A stretch of DNA of 64,000 nt from Microbacterium sp. C7(2022) (GTDB taxonomy: Bacteria > Actinomycetota > Actinomycetes > Actinomycetales > Microbacteriaceae): assembly GCF_028823665.1 (NCBI RefSeq), contig NZ_JAPEHV010000002.1, positions 1 to 64,000 on the forward strand, in the 5' to 3' direction. The position numbers and the translations under genes are program-made. A model generated the notes under the pieces. That model worked only from the letters and a program-made list of their open reading frames with translations. It ran no database searches and was not told where the DNA came from. Positions 16,572-26,602 of the stretch are shown here, piece after piece (within the stretch, counting starts at the first letter, position 1; each line of letters opens with the position of its first letter).

Positions 16572-17996
16572 TCAAACACCGAAGTACAGCTCGAACTCGA
16601 ACGGGTGCGGGCGCGCGGCCAGCGGCTTGATCTCGTTCTCCATCTTGTACTCGATCCACGTCTCGATCAGTTCGGGCGTGAACACGCCACCCGCGAGCAG
16701 GAACTCGTGATCAGCGGCGAGTGCATCCAGCGAGTCCTGAAGCGAGTTCGGGACCTGGGGGATGTTCTTCGCTTCCTCGGGGGGCAGCTCGTAGAGGTCC
16801 TTGTCGACCGGCTCGTGCGGCTCGATGCGGTTCTTGATGCCGTCGATACCGGCCATCAGCTGCGCCGCGAAGGCGAGGTAGGGGTTACCCGAGGCGTCGG
16901 GTGCGCGGAACTCGATGCGCTTTGCCTTGGGGTTGGTGCCCGTGATCGGGATGCGGATCGCGGCCGAGCGGTTACCGGCGGAGTACACCAGGTTCACCGG
17001 CGCCTCGTAGCCCTTCACGAGACGGTGGTAGCTGTTGAGCGTCGGGTTCGTGAACGCGAGGACCGCGGGAGCGTGAGCCAGGATGCCGCCGATGTACCAG
17101 CGGGCGATGTCCGACAGTCCGCCGTAGCCCTTCTCGTCATAGAACAGCGGCTCGCCCCCGTTCCACAGCGACTGGTGGGTGTGCATACCCGAGCCGTTGT
17201 CGCCGAACAGCGGCTTCGGCATGAACGTGGCAACCTTGCCCCACTCTTCAGCGGTGTTCTTGACGATGTACTTGAACTTCAGGATGTCGTCTGCCGCGTG
17301 CACCATCGTGTCGAAGCGGTAGTTGATCTCCTGCTGGCCACCGGTGCCGACCTCGTGGTGTGCACGCTCGAGCTCGAGGCCCGACTCGATCAGACGGAGG
17401 CTGATGTCGTCGCGAAGGTCAGCAGTCTTGTCCACCGGCGACACGGGGAAGTAGCCACCCTTGAAGGGGGTCTTGTTGGCGAGGTTTCCGCCTTCTTCGA
17501 CGCGGCCGGTGTTCCACGCGCCCTCTTCCGAGTCGACGGTGTAGAAGCTCGAATTCTGCTTCACTTCGTAGCGGACGTCGTCGAAGATGTAGAACTCTGC
17601 CTCGGGGGCGAAGAATGCGGTGTCGGCGATGCCCGTGGACGCGAGGTACTTCTCGGCCTTCTTGGCAACCTGGCGCGGGTCCTTCGAGTAGATCTCGCCG
17701 TTGCGCGGGTTGTAGATGTCGAAGACCATGATCAGCGTCTTCGCCTCGCGGAACGGGTCGAGGTACGCCGTCGACACGTCAGGGATGAGCTGCATGTCGG
17801 ATTCGTGGATGTTCGCGAAGCCTCGGATCGAGGAGCCGTCGAAGAGCTGGCCGACGGTGAAGAATTCCTCGTCGACGGTCGCTGCCGGAATGTTGAAGTG
17901 CTGCTGAACACCAGGCAGATCCGTGAAACGGATGTCGAGGAACTTGACGTCCTCGTCCTTGATGAACTTCAGGACCTCGGATGAATCTTTGAACAT
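16572..17996 (-). CDS. glnA: Glutamine synthetase type I
   Basis: 474 residues from ATG 17996, the usual length; a longer frame to 18203 is not family-like. Motifs: [45 protein letters not shown], and the adenylylation site LYELPPEEA whose Tyr is the GlnE target. This is the main ammonium-assimilating enzyme (glutamate + NH4+ + ATP to glutamine). A four-part GlnR-type box lies 73-110 bases upstream of its start, so control by GlnR under nitrogen limitation is likely. Confidence 0.95.
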   Translation of the reverse strand: MFKDSSEVLKFIKDEDVKFLDIRFTDLPGVQQHFNIPAATVDEEFFTVGQLFDGSSIRGFANIHESDMQLIPDVSTAYLDPFREAKTLIMVFDIYNPRNGEIYSKDPRQVAKKAEKYLASTGIADTAFFAPEAEFYIFDDVRYEVKQNSSFYTVDSEEGAWNTGRVEEGGNLANKTPFKGGYFPVSPVDKTADLRDDISLRLIESGLELERAHHEVGTGGQQEINYRFDTMVHAADDILKFKYIVKNTAEEWGKVATFMPKPLFGDNGSGMHTHQSLWNGGEPLFYDEKGYGGLSDIARWYIGGILAHAPAVLAFTNPTLNSYHRLVKGYEAPVNLVYSAGNRSAAIRIPITGTNPKAKRIEFRAPDASGNPYLAFAAQLMAGIDGIKNRIEPHEPVDKDLYELPPEEAKNIPQVPNSLQDSLDALAADHEFLLAGGVFTPELIETWIEYKMENEIKPLAARPHPFEFELYFGV

Positions 17997-18068
17997 TAAG
18001 GCTCCAGAGGTAGGGCATCGGGATTGCCGCGACTGAACGCGGACCTTCGTGCACGGTACCGTCGGGGC

Positions 18069-18106
18069 ATTGCCTCGCAGTGACCGCTTTGTTTCCGGCA
18101 TGTTAC
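18069..18106 (-). promoter_or_regulatory. GlnR box upstream of glnA
   Basis: On the minus strand: GTAAC-N6-GAAAC-N6-GTCAC-N6-GCAAT. This fits the double-site GlnR consensus gTnAc-N6-GaAAc repeated with a 22-bp step; only the last unit deviates. A site with the same first half (GTAAC-N6-GAAAC) is found before amtB. Confidence 0.75.
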
Positions 18107-18129
18107 AGGCGTCTGGATACGCTTGTGGC

Positions 18130-18522
18130 GTGAGTGACGTCCCCCTCGAGTATCCCGGTGAACGACTCGGCCTTCCCGCAGAGGGCCGAGGTTCGATCGG
18201 CACGCTGGGCAGGCGCGTGGGCGCCCTGTTCGTTGACTACGGTGCGGCATACCTGATCTCAGGCTTCTTCGACTGGGACCCGCTCGCGATCCTGACGATC
18301 TTCGCGGCCATCCAGATCGTGTTCTTGCCGACACTGCAAGCCAGCCCAGGGCACAAGATTTTCGGGCTGACCTTGCGTCGGGTGGACGGCGCATGGGTCG
18401 GGCCCTGGCGACCGGTCGTGCGCACCGCACTGCTCGTTCTCGTGATTCCCGCGGCGATCTGGGATGCCGACCACCGAGGACTACACGACAAGGTCGCCGG
18501 TTCCGTCCTCGTGCGAGCCTGA
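18130..18522 (+). CDS. RDD-family membrane protein
   Basis: 130 residues from GTG 18130. Three hydrophobic segments are visible ([49 protein letters not shown]). The first contains the RxxA-xxxD signature of RDD proteins (RRVGALFVD), and the end has [10 protein letters not shown]. Substrate unknown; some RDD proteins are ion exchangers. Divergent from glnA. Confidence 0.85.
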   Translation: MSDVPLEYPGERLGLPAEGRGSIGTLGRRVGALFVDYGAAYLISGFFDWDPLAILTIFAAIQIVFLPTLQASPGHKIFGLTLRRVDGAWVGPWRPVVRTALLVLVIPAAIWDADHRGLHDKVAGSVLVRA

Positions 18523-18531
18523 CGCGATCCG

Positions 18532-19242
18532 TCAGCGCGGTCGCGGCGCGCGCACCTTCGTGGGGTCGATGCCCTTCGGGATCGGCAACGACGACAACGA
18601 CTGCGAAACCGAATCGATGCGCTTGATGACCGCTGCCATGGTGGCTCGGTCGACCTTCTTCGGAAGCCCCTTGATGGTGGGAGCCAACTTGCCGATCGGC
18701 ACCTCGTCTTCGCCGTGTCCGATGTAGAGGACCGTCACCGGTACTCCGGATGCCACACGTTGCACCTTGGAGCGTTCGTCGGCCACGAGGCGGGTCAGTC
18801 GACCGCGCGCACCCTCACCGACGATGACCACGCCACCTCGACCGATGGCGCGGTAGACGGCCTCCTGCGTTTTGGGGTTGACGCCCACCGGCATCTCGCT
18901 GGACTGCCAGTGGCGCCCGAGAGACGTGGAAAGCACGTGCCCGGCGCCCCCGGGCATCCCGTCGAGCCGGCGATACATGGCGTGCGTGGACAACCGTGTC
19001 ATTGTCATCAGTCCGCCGAGGATACCCAGCATGAGTCCGGTGAAGCCCCACAGGATGATGCTCCAGATCGCGACAGGCGGAACGAGGAACCCGACTCCGA
19101 CACCCGCGGCGATTCCGAGGATGAGAACAGCGATCAACAGGAAGGGCAGCCAGGGGAATGCCTTCTGGGTGAACGTGTAGAGGGTGCGGAGCTGGGAGAA
19201 GAAGCCGGGACGCTTCTCCGGAACGGTACTGCGGCTGGACAT
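18532..19242 (-). CDS. DUF4191 membrane protein
   Basis: 236 residues. Two adjacent transmembrane helices at about 30-75 (WLPFLLIAVLILGIAAGVG and WSIILWGFTGLMLGILGG) are followed by a soluble domain (HWQSSEMPVGVNPKTQEAVYRAIGRGGVVIVGEG). This pattern and length match actinobacterial DUF4191 proteins, usually found beside glnA and lipoyl synthase genes. Function unknown. Confidence 0.88.
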   Translation of the reverse strand: MSSRSTVPEKRPGFFSQLRTLYTFTQKAFPWLPFLLIAVLILGIAAGVGVGFLVPPVAIWSIILWGFTGLMLGILGGLMTMTRLSTHAMYRRLDGMPGGAGHVLSTSLGRHWQSSEMPVGVNPKTQEAVYRAIGRGGVVIVGEGARGRLTRLVADERSKVQRVASGVPVTVLYIGHGEDEVPIGKLAPTIKGLPKKVDRATMAAVIKRIDSVSQSLSSLPIPKGIDPTKVRAPRPR

Positions 19243-19369
19243 GCCCTACAGCCTACCTTTCGTGCGGCGTGCCCACGGCTCCTCCCCAGATGCCTGGCGC
19301 CGTCGAGTTTTCCACGAGACGATGGCTTGGCGCGGTGGGAAATCGCACCCGCGACAAGGTGGAGGCACC

Positions 19370-20689
19370 ATGCCACACTCCCTGGGAACCACCGCAGACG
19401 CACTCACACAGGCCGTGCGCCCGATCCGACCTGTGCGGGGCGGTGTCGATGCGCCATGGGATGGCATGCTCGTCGCCGTGGCGGGAGAGGAGCGTCGGCT
19501 TTTCGTGTCCACGGAGGCGTTACCGACACAGTGGCACGGATGGGCGGCTGACCCGGATGGCCACCTTATGGGAGCGCTCGATGTGGCGCGTCGTCCCGAC
19601 GGGCACGACGCCATCCTGCCCGCGTGTAGCGAGCGTGTCACCGAGTTCATCGCGCGCCGTCGCTCAGCTGGTGCTGACCTTTCCGACGGTGAACGTGTGA
19701 CGCTGGCGATCAGCGTGCTTCGCGCAGCGGCCGAGCTATCGGACGCGGCGAAGGACAGCGCGGGACCCATCCAGCAACCGCAGGGCGAGTGGTGGATCAC
19801 CGACGACGGCAAGCCCCTCTTGGCCACGGCTGTGGGCTCACAAGGGGCCTTTGACGCGTGCAACGAAGTCCTCACGCTGATCGCGCATCAACACGATCAC
19901 CGGTGGGCGAGAGGGACGGAAGCCGTATCGCCGGCAACCCGGCCATACGAGTTCGAGGAGCGCGAAGCGCAGGTGTTTGCGATCGCAAACCCATGTGCGC
20001 TCGCATCATCCCCGCTCACGCCGGTCAACTACGCCGCGGATGCGCCGCCGGACGCTCCCGCGCCGGCCGCCCACAGGGCCCCGCCGGACCCACCTACGTC
20101 GCTCCTTCACCGATTTCTTCGCCACATCGACAACGACGTTGCCGATGCCGTCTCTCGTGCGACGACGGCGGTATGGCGTGCCGGCGCCCGGCCGACCGCA
20201 CGCCGAGCGGGTGCACCGTGGCTGGTTGCGGCGGTGGTCGCCCTGGTGATCGTCGGTGTGGGCTGGCTGTGGCCTGAGCCTGCGCCACTCGCACAGGCAG
20301 AGGGGCTGGACGAACCCACAGTGGAGCCGGCCGTGGATCACGTCGATGCGGACGCGTCGACCGGGTCAAAGGCCTCGCCATCGGGCGCTGACCCTGGGAC
20401 GGACCTCGTCGCGGAAGCGGAAGCTCTCGTCCGCGCCTTCCTCGCGTGTGAAGAAGATGAGCGCTGCCGAGACGCGGTCTCAACACGGCAGGGCCTGGCG
20501 ATTCCGCGAGGTAGCACGCTGACCGGTTCGGCGAGAGAGGATCTGGTCGTGGTTGATGACTTCGGTGGGGTGGCGGTGCTGCGCGCGGACGCAGCGGGTG
20601 ACGATCAGGCCGCTCAGATCGTCGTTATCGAGCGGACGGACGAAAAATGGCTGTTGCGCGACGTCTATGACGCCGCGCAACAGCCATGA
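19370..20689 (+). CDS. Single-pass membrane protein of unknown function
   Basis: 439 residues from ATG 19370, chosen for the GGTGGAGG before it. The first 320 residues appear cytoplasmic and include a Pro/Ala-rich linker (about 225-255). One transmembrane helix follows (PWLVAAVVALVIVGVGWLW, about 284-302), then an acidic linker and an outside domain with two Cys (CEEDERC). It could be a kinase-like or regulatory sensor, but I see no catalytic motif. Convergent with sucB. Confidence 0.7.
   Translation: MPHSLGTTADALTQAVRPIRPVRGGVDAPWDGMLVAVAGEERRLFVSTEALPTQWHGWAADPDGHLMGALDVARRPDGHDAILPACSERVTEFIARRRSAGADLSDGERVTLAISVLRAAAELSDAAKDSAGPIQQPQGEWWITDDGKPLLATAVGSQGAFDACNEVLTLIAHQHDHRWARGTEAVSPATRPYEFEEREAQVFAIANPCALASSPLTPVNYAADAPPDAPAPAAHRAPPDPPTSLLHRFLRHIDNDVADAVSRATTAVWRAGARPTARRAGAPWLVAAVVALVIVGVGWLWPEPAPLAQAEGLDEPTVEPAVDHVDADASTGSKASPSGADPGTDLVAEAEALVRAFLACEEDERCRDAVSTRQGLAIPRGSTLTGSAREDLVVVDDFGGVAVLRADAAGDDQAAQIVVIERTDEKWLLRDVYDAAQQP
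20648..20686. terminator. Hairpin between convergent genes, overlapping the end of the upstream CDS
   Basis: Perfect 13-bp stem (TGGCTGTTGCGCG and complement) with a 13-base loop, inside the last codons of the preceding gene and 25 bases from the sucB stop. No T-run. Confidence 0.55.
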
Positions 20690-20710
20690 TCCTCAGGGCC
20701 GGGGCCGAGC

Positions 20711-22450
20711 TCAGATGCCGAGCGAGTCCTCGAACGCTGCGGTCTCGAGGCGGTTCTTCACCGCACCGAGGAACCGGGCAGCATCAGCGCCGTCCACGAC
20801 GCGGTGGTCGTATGAAAGCGCGAGGTACACATATGAGCGCACCGAGATGGCATCCTTTCCATCCACCGAAACCACACCCGGTCGCTTGACGACGATGCCG
20901 GTTCCCAGGATCGCCGTCTGCGGCAGGAACACCACAGGAGTGTCGAACAGCGCGCCCCGTGAACCCGTGTTGGTCAGTGTGAACGTACCGCCACCGAGCT
21001 CGTCCGGCTTGAGCTTGTTGTCACGCGTACGCGCAGCGAGGTCAGCGATCTCGTGAGCGATCTCAGCCAAGCTCTTGCTTGCCGCGTCGCGGAGGACGGG
21101 CGTGAGCAGTCCGCGCTCGGTGTCCACAGCGATGGACAGGTTCTCAGTCGGCGGGTAGACGATCTTGTCACCGTCGACGGTCGAGTTGATGACGGGGAAC
21201 GCCTGCAACGCTTCCGCGGCGGCCAGCGCGAAGAACGGGAGGAACGACAGCTTGTCGCCTGTCTTGGCGAGGAAGTCGCCCTTCACAGCATCGCGGTAGT
21301 TCGACAGCTTCGTGACGTCGACTTCCACCACCGTTGTCAGCTGGGCGGTGGCCTGCATCGAGGCGACTGCCCGCTCGGCGAGTACCTTGCGCAACCGCGA
21401 CATCGGCTGCGTGGTACCGCGTAGCGGCGACACCTCGAGAGGCGTGTGGGCGGGGGTGGGTTTGGCGCTCTCTGCCGGAGCAGCGGTCGAGGCCGCCTCC
21501 GCAGCCTTCAGCACGTCCTCCTTGCGGATCCGACCGCCAACGCCCGTTCCCTTCACCGACGAGAGATCAACATTCTGCTGCTGAGCCAAACGACGGACCA
21601 GGGGAGTGACGTACGCGACCGGGTCAGCGTCGTCCTTCAGCGCTGCTGCGGCTGGTGCTGCGCTCGGCGCGGCGGGAGCGGACTTTGGCTCCGCGGTTGC
21701 GGCTGCCGGTGCAGGAGCTTCTGCCTGGGCCTCGGCGGCCGCGGGCGCAGCCTCTTCCTTCGGCGCGGCAGGCTCCTCGGCCGCGGGCTCTTCCGCTGCG
21801 GCCGGAGCAGGTGCGGCGGCGGGGGCTGCCGCGCCGTCGCCGATTCGGGCCAGTACGGCACCGACCTCGACGGTCTCGTCCTCGGCGACGACGATCTCCT
21901 GAAGCTTCCCGGCAACGGGAGACGGGATCTCGGTGTCGACCTTGTCGGTCGAGATCTCGAGCAGGGGTTCGTCAACGGCCACATCGTCGCCGACCTGCTT
22001 CAGCCAGCGGGTGACGGTGCCTTCGGTCACGCTCTCACCGAGTTCGGGCAGGACGACGTCCTTTGCGCTGCCGGCAGAGGAGGTGCTTTCTGCGGCAGGT
22101 GCGGCTTCAGCGGAAGCCGACTCGGGCGCGGGCGCCTCGCTCGCGGCCCCGGGCTCTGCGGCAGTGTCTGCAGATTCCGCCGCGGGTGCGTCGGCGGCGC
22201 TGCCCGCCGAAGACCCATCTCCGATCTTGGCGAGGATGGCACCGACTTCAACGGTCTCATCCTCGGCGACGAGGATCTCTTCGATTACACCACTAACGGG
22301 GGAGGGAATCTCGGTGTCCACCTTGTCCGTGGAGATTTCGAGCAGGCCCTCGTCCGCTTCGATCGTGTCGCCGACCTGCTTGAGCCAGCGGGTGACCGTT
22401 CCCTCGGTGACGCTCTCTCCGAGAGCGGGGAGGACCACGGAAGTGCTCAT
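20711..22450 (-). CDS. sucB: Dihydrolipoamide acyltransferase (E2), 2-oxoglutarate/pyruvate dehydrogenase complex
   Basis: 579 residues. Two lipoyl domains, each with [14 protein letters not shown] (lipoylated Lys at residue 43 and near 170), joined by Ala/Pro/Glu linkers; a peripheral-subunit-binding domain ([24 protein letters not shown]); and the catalytic domain ending with [17 protein letters not shown] (HxxxDG). It transfers the acyl group to CoA. Commonly annotated sucB in actinobacteria, though the product often serves both complexes. Downstream of lpdA (61 bases apart) on the same strand. Confidence 0.93.
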   Translation of the reverse strand: MSTSVVLPALGESVTEGTVTRWLKQVGDTIEADEGLLEISTDKVDTEIPSPVSGVIEEILVAEDETVEVGAILAKIGDGSSAGSAADAPAAESADTAAEPGAASEAPAPESASAEAAPAAESTSSAGSAKDVVLPELGESVTEGTVTRWLKQVGDDVAVDEPLLEISTDKVDTEIPSPVAGKLQEIVVAEDETVEVGAVLARIGDGAAAPAAAPAPAAAEEPAAEEPAAPKEEAAPAAAEAQAEAPAPAAATAEPKSAPAAPSAAPAAAALKDDADPVAYVTPLVRRLAQQQNVDLSSVKGTGVGGRIRKEDVLKAAEAASTAAPAESAKPTPAHTPLEVSPLRGTTQPMSRLRKVLAERAVASMQATAQLTTVVEVDVTKLSNYRDAVKGDFLAKTGDKLSFLPFFALAAAEALQAFPVINSTVDGDKIVYPPTENLSIAVDTERGLLTPVLRDAASKSLAEIAHEIADLAARTRDNKLKPDELGGGTFTLTNTGSRGALFDTPVVFLPQTAILGTGIVVKRPGVVSVDGKDAISVRSYVYLALSYDHRVVDGADAARFLGAVKNRLETAAFEDSLGI

Positions 22451-22511
22451 GACGATGTCTCCTTCGGAATGTAGTTCGGATCTAGCTTAGTGACGACTGC
22501 GTGCATCGACG

Positions 22512-23885
22512 TCAGATCGCATGAAGCGGCTTGCCGGCGAGCGCCAGAAAGGCTTCGCCGAGCGCTTCGCTCTGGGTCGGGTGAGCATGGACATAGGGGG
22601 TGACGTCTTCGGGGTGGGCTTCCCACCCCACAACGAGTTGAGCTTCAGAGATCAGTTCGCCGACCCGATCGCCCACCATGTGGACTCCCAACACGGGACC
22701 GTTCTTGGCACGCACCACCTTGACGATACCGTTCGTTCCCAGGATGTGGCTCTTGCCATTCCCCGCGAGGTTGTACTCGTAGGTGGCGATGGAGTCTGCG
22801 CCGTGCGCGTCGATGGCTTGTTGTTCGGTGAGGCCGACCGATGCGACTTCCGGGTGGGAGTAGGTGACCCGCGGCACGTGCTGGTCCGGGACGAGCGCCG
22901 GATTAAGGCCGGCGATCTGTTCCGCGACGAAGATGCCCTGTTGGAAGCCTCGGTGGGCCAATTGCAGTCCCGGGACGATGTCGCCGACGGCCCACACATG
23001 GGGAACAGTTGTCTGCAGGTGTTCGTCGGTCACAACGAAGCCCCGGTCCAGTGCGACGCCCGCGCCTTCCAGCCCGATGCCGCTCGTGCGGGGACCGCGG
23101 CCGACGGAGACCAGAACGTAGTCCGCGCTCAGCGTGGTCCCATCCTCCAATGTCACCTGAGCCGCGTCGGTCGTCTGCGCCACAGACTCGACGCGGGCCG
23201 ACAGATGGGACGTGATGCCTCTGCGGCGGAAGGCGCGTTCCAATGCCTTGCGGGAGGAAGCATCCTCGTTCGCGATGAGGTGATCGAGCGCTTCGACGAT
23301 CGTGACCTCTGCCCCGAGAGATCGCCAGAGACTCGCGAACTCGACGCCGATGACTCCGCCGCCCAGCACGATGACGCTGTGCGGCACGCTCTCCAGAGCC
23401 AGCGCGCCCTCGCTCGTCAGCACACGCCCTGCCACGTCTACGCCGGGCAGAGTGCGAGAGAATGAGCCCGTCGCGAGGATGACGTCAGTCCCTCGCAGGA
23501 CGCGGTCTCCGACCTGCACGGTGGCGTCGGAAGCAAGGTTGCCCGTGCCTGTGACGACCGTGATTCCGCGGTGGCTGATCAACGATTGCAGGCCCTTGTA
23601 CTTGCCCCCCACGACACCATCGCGCCACCGCGCGACGGCCGGCATGTCGATGCCCTCGAGTGTCGCGGTAATGCCGATGGACCCGGAATCCCGGATGGTG
23701 TCTGCGACCTCCGCTGCGTGGAGAAGGGCTTTCGTGGGAATGCATCCGCGGTGCAGGCACGTACCCCCCAGCTTGTCTTCTTCGACCAGGGCGACGCTCT
23801 TTCCTAGTTCCGCGGCGCGGATGGCCGCTGCGTACCCGCCACTGCCCCCGCCGAGAACGACGACGTCGAACTCATCCGCGGACAT
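22512..23885 (-). CDS. lpdA: Dihydrolipoyl dehydrogenase (E3)
   Basis: 457 residues. FAD-binding GGGSGGYAAAIRAAELG at the N terminus, redox disulfide GGTCLHRGCIPTKALLH (two Cys five residues apart), NAD-binding VLGGGVIGVEFASLW, and the C-terminal His-Glu pair HAHPTQSEAL. It reoxidises dihydrolipoyl groups of the E2 encoded next door. The start ATG overlaps the pepA stop by one base, so pepA-lpdA-sucB form one transcription unit. Confidence 0.95.
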   Translation of the reverse strand: MSADEFDVVVLGGGSGGYAAAIRAAELGKSVALVEEDKLGGTCLHRGCIPTKALLHAAEVADTIRDSGSIGITATLEGIDMPAVARWRDGVVGGKYKGLQSLISHRGITVVTGTGNLASDATVQVGDRVLRGTDVILATGSFSRTLPGVDVAGRVLTSEGALALESVPHSVIVLGGGVIGVEFASLWRSLGAEVTIVEALDHLIANEDASSRKALERAFRRRGITSHLSARVESVAQTTDAAQVTLEDGTTLSADYVLVSVGRGPRTSGIGLEGAGVALDRGFVVTDEHLQTTVPHVWAVGDIVPGLQLAHRGFQQGIFVAEQIAGLNPALVPDQHVPRVTYSHPEVASVGLTEQQAIDAHGADSIATYEYNLAGNGKSHILGTNGIVKVVRAKNGPVLGVHMVGDRVGELISEAQLVVGWEAHPEDVTPYVHAHPTQSEALGEAFLALAGKPLHAI

Positions 23886-25360
23886 CAGGACGCCGCCCCC
23901 GTCAACAGGTGAACGAGCGTCCTCACTGTGGTGCCGGTCGGCCCCTTATCGGTGAAACCGTAGGGCGTACCCTTGTGTGATCCCGAACCCGCGATGTCGA
24001 GGTGCACCCAAGGGATTCGCGGCGAGTCGGGTTCGTCACTCCCGCGGCCGACGAAGTGCCGCAGGAACAACCCGGCGAACAGTGAACCGCCCGAGGGGTC
24101 GCCGATCTTGGCGTTCTGCAAATCCGCGATGGGCGAGTCCAGTTCGTCCACCATGTGCTCGGGGAGCGGGAGCGCCCATGCCAACTCGGCGACGTGCGCG
24201 GCAGCGGCAAGGTAGTCCGAAACCGCACCGTCGTCGCCCATGACACCTGTGTGTCTGTTTCCCAGCGCGACGCTGATCGCTCCCGTGAGGGTGGCGACAT
24301 CGATGATGAGGTCAGGATGCTCGCGGCTGGCGGCTACGAGACCGTCGGCAAGCACAAGTCGGCCTTCCGCATCGGTGTTCAAGACTTCGACAGTGGTGCC
24401 GTCGGCAATGCGCACGACATCTCCGGGGCGTGTTGCTCGACCGGATGGCATGTTGTCGGCGATGCAGAGCCATGCCGTCACTGCGACCGGGGCCTGGAGA
24501 GATGCGACTGCTCGCAGGACCGCGAGGACGGTCGCCGCACCGCACATGTCGTACTTCATGCCGACCATGCCCGCGGGCGGCTTCAGCGAGAGACCGCCGG
24601 TGTCAAACGTGATCCCCTTCCCGACGAGAGCGACGTGGCGCTCGGCGTGCTCCGGGCGGTACGCGAGGCGCACCAGGCGCGGGGGGCGGTCCGATCCTTG
24701 ACCGACGCCCAGAATTCCACCGAATCCACCCTCGTGCAGAGCGACCTCGTCGAACACCTCGACGCTCACGTCGAGTCCGGCGACTGCTTCCTCGGCGCGC
24801 GTGGCGAACTCCACCGGCCCCAACCACTCCGCCGGGATGGTGACGAGGTCCTTGACAAGCGCGACCGCGTCGGCGACTGCCCGGGGCCGCGCAAGGTTGA
24901 CGGAATCGACCGGTGCCGTGCCATGGACAACGACGCGGTTCGCGCGGGTCTTGGGTGCCCGCGACTTGTAGTCGTCGAAGCGATATCCGCCGAGCGCGGC
25001 GCCTTCTGCGAGCGGCTCCCATGCCGCCGAGCCGCTCCCGGGCGCCGCTATCGCGACGGTGGCGAAACCCGTCAGCGAGCGGATCGCGGCACCGACGGCA
25101 TCCCGCAGCGCTGCATCATCCGGATCCGACCCGGTTCCCACCACGGTCAGTGGCAGCGTCGTGGTCTCTGGCGCATAAACGCGGAGCGTCGTCCCGCGAG
25201 CACCGGTGAAGCCGACGGCAGTCAAGGACTCTTGGAGTCCCGGCCACTGGTCGAGATTCGGCGGTGATTCACCACCGAGGGGCGGAAGAGCCAGAACAAT
25301 CGCGTCCGCAGCTGTGTCGCGGATCGCATCGGTCGAGTATTCGAGGTCGGGGTGCGACAT
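23885..25360 (-). CDS. pepA: Leucyl aminopeptidase, M17 family
   Basis: 491 residues from ATG 25360; GGAG just upstream favours it over an ATG three codons earlier. The catalytic metal-binding domain shows VGKGITFDTGGLSLKP, MKYDMCGAATVL and the M17 signature NTDAEGRLVLADGL. Cytosolic zinc/manganese peptidase releasing N-terminal residues from peptides. First gene of the pepA-lpdA-sucB run. Confidence 0.95.
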   Translation of the reverse strand: MSHPDLEYSTDAIRDTAADAIVLALPPLGGESPPNLDQWPGLQESLTAVGFTGARGTTLRVYAPETTTLPLTVVGTGSDPDDAALRDAVGAAIRSLTGFATVAIAAPGSGSAAWEPLAEGAALGGYRFDDYKSRAPKTRANRVVVHGTAPVDSVNLARPRAVADAVALVKDLVTIPAEWLGPVEFATRAEEAVAGLDVSVEVFDEVALHEGGFGGILGVGQGSDRPPRLVRLAYRPEHAERHVALVGKGITFDTGGLSLKPPAGMVGMKYDMCGAATVLAVLRAVASLQAPVAVTAWLCIADNMPSGRATRPGDVVRIADGTTVEVLNTDAEGRLVLADGLVAASREHPDLIIDVATLTGAISVALGNRHTGVMGDDGAVSDYLAAAAHVAELAWALPLPEHMVDELDSPIADLQNAKIGDPSGGSLFAGLFLRHFVGRGSDEPDSPRIPWVHLDIAGSGSHKGTPYGFTDKGPTGTTVRTLVHLLTGAAS

Positions 25361-25444
25361 GCTCTCCATCCTAGGGAGGACCGTGTTCGCTCTGAGCGGC
25401 ACACGCCCAGACCTGCACCTGCGTGCGGATCGTACGATGGGAGC

Positions 25445-26368
25445 ATGCCCGATCCCGCTTCGATCTATGAGCGCGCAGTTGCTGCGCCACCCGTGCCGCC
25501 CGGGCTCCCGTTGGTCATCGCGCTGACAGGATTTGCGGACGCCGGCAATGCGGTGAGCCAGACTGTCGATTATCTGCGCGACGAACTCGATGGCAACCCG
25601 TTGGTGCGTTACGTCAATGACGCGCTCTTGGATTACCGCGCTCGACGCCCCCTCGTCGCCTTCGACGGCGACCGACTCACCGATTACCGCGCGCCGCGTC
25701 TGGAACTCGCGCTGGTCCACGACAGCTTGGGGCAGCCATTCCTGTTGCTCTCCGGGTACGAGCCGGATTTCGCATGGGATGCATTCGCACGCTCGGTCTT
25801 GGAGTTCACCGAACAGTACGGGGTCTCGACCGTGACCTGGGTGCATGCCATCCCGATGCCCGTTCCCCACACCAGGCCCTTGGGAACGACGGTCAGTGGC
25901 ACGCGTACGGAATTGACCGAGGCGCACTCCGTCTGGAAGCCGCACACCCAGGTTCCGGCTACCGCCGGCCACCTACTGGAGTACCGACTGGCGGAAGCCG
26001 GCGTGATGGTGGCGGGTTTCGTCCTGCTGGTCCCGCACTACCTCGGCGACACGGAGTACCCGGCGGCGGCGTTGGCCGCGCTCGACAGTCTGACCGTGGC
26101 AACCGGATTGGTGTTCGCCGGTGATGACCTGCGCGAGGCCAACCGTGAGTACCTGGTGAAAGTCGAGGAACAGGTCGCGGGAAACGACGAACTCTCGCGC
26201 ATGGTCGCGGGCCTCGAGGAACGCTACGACGCGTATATGGCCGGTTCCACACAGGCCACTGCGATGATCCACACTCAAGACCTACCCAGCGCCGACGAGC
26301 TCGCCGCGGAGCTAGAGAGATTCCTCGCAACGCGGCCGCCGGGTGATGACGGCAAGCGCGGTTCCTGA
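25445..26368 (+). CDS. PAC2-family protein
   Basis: 307 residues from ATG 25445. PAC2 (proteasome assembly chaperone 2-like) core: PLVIALTGFADAGNAVSQTVDYL at residues 21-43, ATAGHLLEYRLAEAGV mid-protein, VPHYLGDTEYPAAALA near 200. Actinobacterial members have no settled role. Divergent from pepA with 84 bases between. Confidence 0.88.
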   Translation: MPDPASIYERAVAAPPVPPGLPLVIALTGFADAGNAVSQTVDYLRDELDGNPLVRYVNDALLDYRARRPLVAFDGDRLTDYRAPRLELALVHDSLGQPFLLLSGYEPDFAWDAFARSVLEFTEQYGVSTVTWVHAIPMPVPHTRPLGTTVSGTRTELTEAHSVWKPHTQVPATAGHLLEYRLAEAGVMVAGFVLLVPHYLGDTEYPAAALAALDSLTVATGLVFAGDDLREANREYLVKVEEQVAGNDELSRMVAGLEERYDAYMAGSTQATAMIHTQDLPSADELAAELERFLATRPPGDDGKRGS

Positions 26369-26602
26369 GCTTCGCGCGTGCGGGAATCTTTCGTGCTTCA
26401 GCGGCGTTTACCGAGGGGCACCGCACATTCTGTTGCGAAATGCAAGAGCAATCGCGTGAGTGTGCGACAATAGACACCTTGACCCGTTGTCAATCCGCGT
26501 ACGTGCCGCTTTGTGCGGCGCAAAGGACTTGACAAGGGTCTTACTAGTGTCCGAAACATACCGTCGAGCGTCAGGTGCGCGCTCGATGGTGAAAGGCGAA
26601 AC

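Noticed and set aside
16497-17984. 495-residue open frame on the plus strand opposite glnA
   Set aside because: Shadow of a strongly conserved glnA gene in high-GC DNA; low-complexity composition, no family match.
26529-26560. sigA promoter at TTGACA 26529
   Set aside because: No acceptable -10 hexamer at 16-19 bases, so only the -35-like hexamer is seen.
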